DNA from: JACVRW01 sp963765135
GTDB lineage: Bacteria; Actinomycetota; Thermoleophilia; Solirubrobacterales; Thermoleophilaceae
Reading direction: 5' to 3'
Length of the DNA stretch: 64,000 nt
Assembly (NCBI GenBank): GCA_963765135.1
Contig: CAVXUX010000002.1
Location: 744,001 to 808,000, forward strand
Part shown: positions 58,954 to 64,000 of the stretch, piece after piece
Layout: every line of letters starts with the position of its first letter
How positions within the stretch are numbered: the first letter of the stretch is position 1
Translations under genes and position numbers: made by a program
Notes under the pieces: generated by a model
What the model was told of the DNA's origin: nothing
Database searches by the model: none
The model's input: only the letters and a program-made list of their open reading frames with translations

Positions 58954-59340
58954 ATGCCTACGGACGATGTTGCGGCCGTCCATCGGCTCCTCGACGCCTT
59001 CAACCGCGGCGAGTTCTCGGCCCTGGACGAGCTGGATCCTGAGGCCGAGCTCCAGGACGAGCCGCGCATTCCGGGGGCGGGCTGGAACTACGGCCACGCC
59101 GGCGCTGTCAAGTGGGCCGTGAAGCTGTGGCAGTCGTTCGGGCGGCTCTCGTTCGACATCGACGAGCCGATCGAGACCAGCGACTGCCTGGTCACCCACT
59201 GGCGGGCCAGCGGCGTCGGCAAACGCAGCGGCATCCGAGTCGACATGGACGGCTACTGCGTCTTCCGCATGCGCGACCGGAAGGTGCGCCGGGTCGAGTT
59301 CTACGACAACGAACGCGAGGCGCTTGCAGCGGGCGGTTAG
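58954..59340 (+). CDS. SnoaL-like/NTF2-fold protein
   Basis: The 128-aa protein from ATG 58954 has the SnoaL pattern: AAVHRLLDAFNRGEFSALDE, GHAGAVKWAVKLWQSFGRL and MDGYCVFRMRDRKVRRVEFY. This cone-shaped fold serves as isomerase, hydrolase or binding protein; the ligand is unknown. It is divergent from the ECF sigma that carries a similar fold at its C-terminus, which hints at a shared ligand or regulation. Confidence 0.85.
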   Translation: MPTDDVAAVHRLLDAFNRGEFSALDELDPEAELQDEPRIPGAGWNYGHAGAVKWAVKLWQSFGRLSFDIDEPIETSDCLVTHWRASGVGKRSGIRVDMDGYCVFRMRDRKVRRVEFYDNEREALAAGG

Positions 59341-59350
59341 CCTTCCCGCC

Positions 59351-59926
59351 GTGCCCCTGGAGATCGTCCTGGCCCGCCACGGCGAGACGGAATGGAGCAG
59401 GGACGGGCGCCATACCGGCCGCACCGACGTGCCGCTGACGGAGGAGGGGCGCCGCGAGGCGCTGCTGCTGCGCGACGCGCTCGCCGAGTGGACGTTCGCC
59501 AAGGTCCTCTCGAGCCCGCTGGAGCGCGCGCTCGAGACCTGTCGCCTGGCCGGGCTCGCCGACGCCGTCACGACCGACGACCTGCTCGAGTGGGACTACG
59601 GCGACTACGAGGGGATCACGACGGCCGAGATCCGCAAGACCCGACCGGACTGGTACCTCTGGCGCGACGGCTGCCCGAACGGTGAGGACGCGGCGGCCGT
59701 GGGCCAGCGCGCGGATCGGGTGATCGCCGAGGTCGAGGCGGTCGACGGCGCGGTCGTGCTGTTCGCGCACGGCCACCTGCTGCGCGTGCTGGCGGCTCGC
59801 TGGCTCGGCCTGGGCCCCGAGGCGGGCGCTCTGCTGGCCCTCGGCACCGGCACGCTGTCGGTGCTCGGCTACGAGCGCGAGACGCGCGTGGTCAGGCGCT
59901 GGAACGCGCCGGTGCCGGGCGCCTAG
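59351..59926 (+). CDS. Histidine phosphatase superfamily protein (phosphoglycerate-mutase-like)
   Basis: The 191-aa protein from GTG 59351 has the catalytic LARHGETEWSRDGRHTGRTD, SSPLERALETCRLAG, the acid/base EWDYGDYEG and the second catalytic His in VLFAHGHLLRVLAARWL. It acts by a phospho-His intermediate on small phosphates (GpmB/CobC/acid-phosphatase range); the substrate is unassigned. Its stop region overlaps the convergent sugar-dehydrogenase gene by 4 bp. Confidence 0.9.
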   Translation: MPLEIVLARHGETEWSRDGRHTGRTDVPLTEEGRREALLLRDALAEWTFAKVLSSPLERALETCRLAGLADAVTTDDLLEWDYGDYEGITTAEIRKTRPDWYLWRDGCPNGEDAAAVGQRADRVIAEVEAVDGAVVLFAHGHLLRVLAARWLGLGPEAGALLALGTGTLSVLGYERETRVVRRWNAPVPGA

Positions 59927-62426
59927 CGCCGGGTGAAGGTCGCGGTCAGCGTCGTGTCGGCGTTGACCGCGAGGTTGTGGATGCGCGCCAGGCCGTCCGA
60001 CCAGGAGGCGAAGTCGTAGGTGAACGGGCTCAGCGTCTGCGGCGTCGGCGCCGCCACGCTGTTGACCGATCCCTGGATCACGGTGCGGTCGAACGGGGTG
60101 GTCGGATTCGGGCTGGAGCCGTTGAACGCCAGCGCCAGCCCGCTCGGGTTGGAGCGCATCTTGAGGATGACCGTCTTCGGATCGAGGCGGACGGTGCGCG
60201 TGTCGGTCAGACCGCCGCTGTCGGTCGCAGTCAGCTGCAGCTCGAGGTACGACGGGTACTCGTGATCGGGACCCGGGAAGCTGCCGCTGTCCACGCCGTC
60301 GTAGGTCTGCACGATGTGCTCGTGGCAGTTGGACGGGCAGTGCTGGAGCCGCACGGTCCAGTCGAGGCGGCTCTCGGCGAGCGCGCCGTCCTGCGCGTCG
60401 TCGGCGCTGCCCTGGAACGCGATCGAGTCGCCCACCTTCCACGTGAAGCCCGTCGTGGGGCTTTCGATCGTCGCGGTCGGTGGTGTGTTGCCGGCCCGGA
60501 TCGCGATCGAGTCGGTGGCCGCGGCGCCGTGGTTGTCGGTGACCTTGAGCCCGACCAGGTAGCTGCCCGCGTTCGAGTAGGTGAAGTCGGCCGTCTGGGT
60601 GTTGGCGTCGTCGTACTCGCCGTCGGCGTCCAGGTCCCAGGCGTAGGCGAGCGTGTCGCCCGGGTCGGGGTCGGACGATCCGGAGCCCGAGAAGTCCACG
60701 TGCAGGGGCGTCGCGCCGCTCGTCGGGCTGGCGCCCGCGACCGGCCGCGGCGGCTGGTTGCCCTGGGTGTAGTGGATGCGCCTGATCACGCCGGCGTGCG
60801 CGTTTGGATAGAACAGGTCGTTGCCGGGGCCGAACTGGAGGTCGACGGGCCCGGGCGCGCCGGCGCGGAACACCCTGATTCGGGTCGGGTCGGGCAGCGC
60901 CCCGGCCGTCCGCTCCATCACCCAGATGCAGTTGCGCGAGAAGTCCGAGAAGAAGAGCGCGCCGTCGAACTCGGCTGGCAGGGTGCTGTTGGGCGGAGTG
61001 AACGCGAGCCCGGAGATCGAGGAGCTGCCGGTCGGGCAGGACTCCTCGGGGAAGACCTTGCTGGCGTGGTTGTAGCGGTAGAACGGCCCGCGCGCGTTGC
61101 CCGCGCTGTAGAGCCCCTCGCACAGGTTGAGATCGGCGGCGTCATAGCCGCCCTGGCGCACGGTGCCCTCGACGCACGGCCAGCCGAAGTTCTCGGGTCC
61201 GCCGGGCGGCCGGATCACGCGGTCGATCTCCTCCCAGCTGTTCCAGCCCACGTCACCGATCACCGGGTCGCTCGTGCCCGGCCGCATCGCGAACCGGAAC
61301 GGGTTGCGGAACCCGTGGGCGAGGATGCGGCGCGCGTCGACGTCCGAGCTGCCGTACATCGGGTTGCCGGGCAGCGCGTCGCCGGTCTCGGGGTCCACCC
61401 GGATCAGGCTGCCGTCGAGGGTCGTCGGATCGAGGCTGGTGCGCACGTCCTGTGAGCGCAGTGCTCCACCCTCGGCGGTCGGCGGCGTCTGGGTTCCGCC
61501 CACCGGCACCGACGGGTCGTTGCAGGGGTTCTTCGGGCTGCCGGTCTGTCCGTAGTCGACGAAGTCGAAGCTGGCCCCGTCACCCGCCGACATGTACAGG
61601 GCGCCGTCGGCACCGAACTCGATGTCGCCCACGGTATGGCTCGGGAACTGCTGGCACCAGTCCTCGATCAGCACCTGCTCGGGGCCAGCCGTGTTGCCGA
61701 TCGCCTCCAGGCGCGACAGCCGCCCGCTGGCCACGCACCCGTTCCCGGTGGCCCCGGGCGGGTCGGGACAGTTGTCGCCCCAGCGCGGCGCGATTCCGCC
61801 GATCGGCGCGTCGTGGGTGTAGGCCACGTAGACGAACGGCTTGGCGGGGAACTCCGGGTCGAGAGCCATCCCGAGCAGGCCGCGGTCCCAAAAGTCGTAG
61901 ACCTGGCGGCTCAGGTCGGCGAACAGGGTGGGCGTGGTGTCGGAGAGGCTGTCGTAGACCTTGATCAGCCCGCCCTTCTCGGCGACGAAGACCCGGCCGT
62001 CGGGAGAGAAGCGCAGCGTCGTCGGCTGCGTCAGGCCGTTGATCACGGCCGTGTCCTGGAAGCCCGGCAGCAGCCCGAGCGAGCCGGTCCGGAACGTCTG
62101 GTCGCCGGCGCAGCCGCCGCCCTTGGAGTTCGAGGCGCAGGCGCGGTAGTGGTAGAGCGTGTCCGGGGTGAGCCCGGTGACGCGCTCGGTCACGTTGCGC
62201 GTGTCGGTGCCGCTACCCCCGTCGCGGTGGGGGGTCGAGCTGCCGTAGGACGTCGACGTGCCGTACTCGAACCAGTACTGCGTCGGGTCGCCGCCCGCGC
62301 TTCCGTGCGCGCGCAGGGTGGCTGCCTTGTCGGTGACGTCGGTGGCGGAGTCCGTGACACCACCAGCGCATCCGGTCGCGAGCAGCAGCAGGAGTGCGAC
62401 CCGAAACGGGGGCGGAACGTCGGCAC
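59923..62426 (-). CDS. PQQ-dependent sugar (glucose/sorbosone) dehydrogenase-like lipoprotein with PKD domain, one missing base near start
   Basis: The order is lipoprotein signal (RVALLLLLATGC), an Fn3-like segment (QYWFEYGTSTSYG to TLYHYRACASNSKG), and a six-bladed GSDH propeller (TLRFSPDGRVFVAEKGGLIK, GDIEFGADGALYMSAGDG, HGFRNPFRFAMRPG, IGDVGWNSWEEID). A PKD domain (SDPDPGDTLAYAWDLDADG) and a further beta-rich domain follow. Many Cys residues fit an exported protein. It probably oxidises sugars with PQQ outside the membrane. GTG 62426 is the start only if one base is added in the G5 run at 62408-62412 (plus strand); the rest is open for 757 residues. Confidence 0.82.
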
Positions 62427-62460
62427 GTGGGGTAACTATCCCCTGGCGCGAACGGCAATG

Positions 62461-64000
62461 TCAATGGCGAACCCGGCGCCGCCCGATCGCCGCGCCGGCC
62501 ATGACCAGCAGCATCCCCACGCCCACGCCGCCGCCGCACTGCGCCTCGTTGAACGCCGCGGTGTAGGTCGTGGTCGTCGCCGGAGTCGTGATCGTGTGCC
62601 GGGCCGCGCCGCCGTGCAACCAGGACCCGAACACCCACACCTTGCCGCCGGTCCCGGCGATCGAGGGCGCCCGGACCGTGAAGCGGTAGCCCTCCCAGGA
62701 GACGAACCCCGCCGGATCGCTCACCTGGATGCCATCGACGGTCAGCGGGAGGCCGTCCGGGTTGGTGTCGAAGAACAGCCCGACGGTGTTCGGGCGCAGG
62801 TCCTGGCTGATCGTCCTGCGCAGGCCCTTCGAGTCGATCGCGGTCAGCCGAACCTCCAGGTAGCTCGACCCGGCCGCGTTGAGGTCCTCGGGGGCGGGCG
62901 CGTCGAAGGCGATGTGGTTGCCGGACTGCGGGCCGAGGAAGGGATGCGTGTGGGTGTTGTGATGGAGCAGGACGGTCCACTCCATCGAGAACGGGGTCAG
63001 CGCGCCGTCCTCGGGGTCGGTGGCGGACCCGGCGAGCGTGATCCGGTCGCCGACCGCGAACCGCAGGTCGGGATCGGGCGACTCGATCGTCGGCTGCGGC
63101 GCGGTGTTGCCCACGTCGATGCGCACGGTGTCGGTGTCGGTCGCGCCGGTGCTGTCGGTCACCCGCAGCGTCACCTGGTAGGTGCCCGCCTGCTGGTAGA
63201 CGTAGCCCGGGCTTGGCGACCGTCATCGGCGCGCTGCCGTCCCGAAGTCCCAGCTGTAGGTGAGCGCGCCGCCGTCCGGGTCGCTGCTCTCGCTGCCGTC
63301 GAAGAACACGCCCAGCGGCGTGCCGCCGGAGGTGGGGGTGGCCTTGGCGACCGCGACCGGCGAGCGGTTGCCGGTGTACGCGATCCGGCGCACCTGCCCG
63401 GTCCAGGTCAGGTAGTAGAGCGCCTGGCTCGAGCCCCAAGGGCCGAACACCATGTCGATCACCGCGCCCATGTCGTTGCCGAAGTCGGCGGGCGCCCAGC
63501 CGAGCGCGGTCAGTCGCAGGCTCTGGATCTTCCCGCACGTGTAGTCGCCGAACAGGTAGCGGCCGTTGTACTCGGCCGGCCACAGGCCGTTGGGCACGAA
63601 GGCCCCGCCGGTGATCGCCACGCAGCCCGCGCCGCGGCCGTAGTCGAAGAGCGGGTTGGTCATGCCGGCCGGGGGTGCGCCGCAGTTGGTCGTCGAGTTC
63701 GCCGCGCAGTGCCCCTCGCGCACGTTCCAGCCGTAGTCGGCGCCCGCCTTGCCCTCGTCGATCTCCTCCCAGGCGTTCTGCCCGACGTCGTTGACGAAGA
63801 AGCGGGTGCCGGCGGCGTTCTCGTCGAAGGCGAGCCGGAACGGGTTGCGCAGGCCCCAGGCGAAGGTCTCCTGGCAGATGGTTCCGGCAGCGGTGCGGCC
63901 GGTCTCGTTGCAGCGGGCGCTGTCCGCGCCACGGAACGGGTTGTCGGCCGGGATGCCGCCGGCGGCGGTGATGCGCAGCACCTTCCCGAGCGAGCACGTT
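62461..64000 (-). CDS. Second PQQ-dependent sugar dehydrogenase-like/PKD protein (5' end outside window), two compensating indels
   Basis: The visible 513 or so residues include the end of a GSDH propeller (WGLRNPFRLAFDENAAGTRF, NDVGQNAWEEID, YGWNVREGHC, FGDYTCGKIQSL), a PKD domain, a further Ig-like domain and a short tail. The tail has CGGG, a hydrophobic stretch (GMLLVMAGAAIG) and RRRVRH, like a C-terminal membrane-sorting signal. Frame is lost by a missing base at the C run 63241-63243 and regained by an extra one at 63206-63208; corrected it reads DFGDGSAPMTVAKPGYVYQQ. It is a paralogue of the gene at 59923-62426 and lies upstream of it in the same orientation. Confidence 0.82.

Overview
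The window is about 64 kb of very GC-rich, densely coding DNA. Many genes overlap by one to four bases (ATGA, GTGA, TTGA or TGATG junctions) and GTG or TTG starts are common. A full coenzyme F420 gene set, an F420-dependent glucose-6-phosphate dehydrogenase, a fused FbiC, YrbE permeases, crotonyl-CoA carboxylase/reductase and PKD/PQQ-dehydrogenase lipoproteins point to an actinobacterium. My inference is Thermoleophilia (Solirubrobacterales-like); no rRNA or marker gene here proves it. No gene-free stretch exceeds about 200 bases. I see no CRISPR array, insertion sequence, prophage or rRNA.

Layout. 1-4.4 kb: an ECF sigma factor (5' end outside the window) with a membrane beta-propeller partner, small membrane proteins, meaB, and an AbiEi/DUF559-type protein whose 5' end carries a 51-bp palindrome. 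4.4-10.3 kb: a secreted esterase, ethylmalonyl-CoA mutase (ecm), a metallo-beta-lactamase-fold protein, clpS, and ccr with a small coupled gene; meaB, ecm and ccr together indicate the ethylmalonyl-CoA pathway. 10.3-18 kb: an RTX-type secreted protein, a MarR/DHA2-efflux pair with its palindromic operator, a GST-fold protein, a coiled-coil protein with a nuclease-like fold, a lipoprotein, an acyltransferase and YgfZ. 18-22.3 kb: a metal-homeostasis operon (multicopper oxidase, ZIP transporter, DtxR-family regulator, Nramp transporter) behind a DtxR-like operator. 22.3-31.2 kb: small hypotheticals, an SDR, a ThiY-like lipoprotein, an aquaporin, fbiC, phoX behind three 11-bp PHO-box-like repeats, a GntR regulator and a YrbE pair with no mce genes. 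31.2-37 kb: mmsA and the F420 operon fgd-SDR-cofD-cofC-cofE. 37-50 kb: SDR, HMG-CoA lyase, M28 peptidase, DASS transporter, MFS transporters, enoyl-CoA hydratase, acyl-CoA carboxylase, and divergent bdhA/aacS for ketone-body or PHB-derived acetoacetate. 50-64 kb: a membrane-tethered nuclease-like protein, five tRNA genes (Leu-CAA, Leu-UAG, Trp-CCA, Gly-UCC, Pro-GGG), a phosphotriesterase-family hydrolase, an S15/CocE-type peptidase, an ECF sigma with a SnoaL-like tail, and two tandem PQQ-dehydrogenase/PKD proteins, the last running off the window.

Sequence quality matters when reading this window. Eight genes carry about ten single-base insertions or deletions, several of them in short G/C runs, and each restores a conserved protein when corrected. 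They look like long-read assembly errors rather than true pseudogenes. One of them creates a false DtxR-MntH fusion. Two F420 genes (cofD, cofE) have no conventional start codon near their conserved N-termini; both have CTG exactly at the stop/start overlap.
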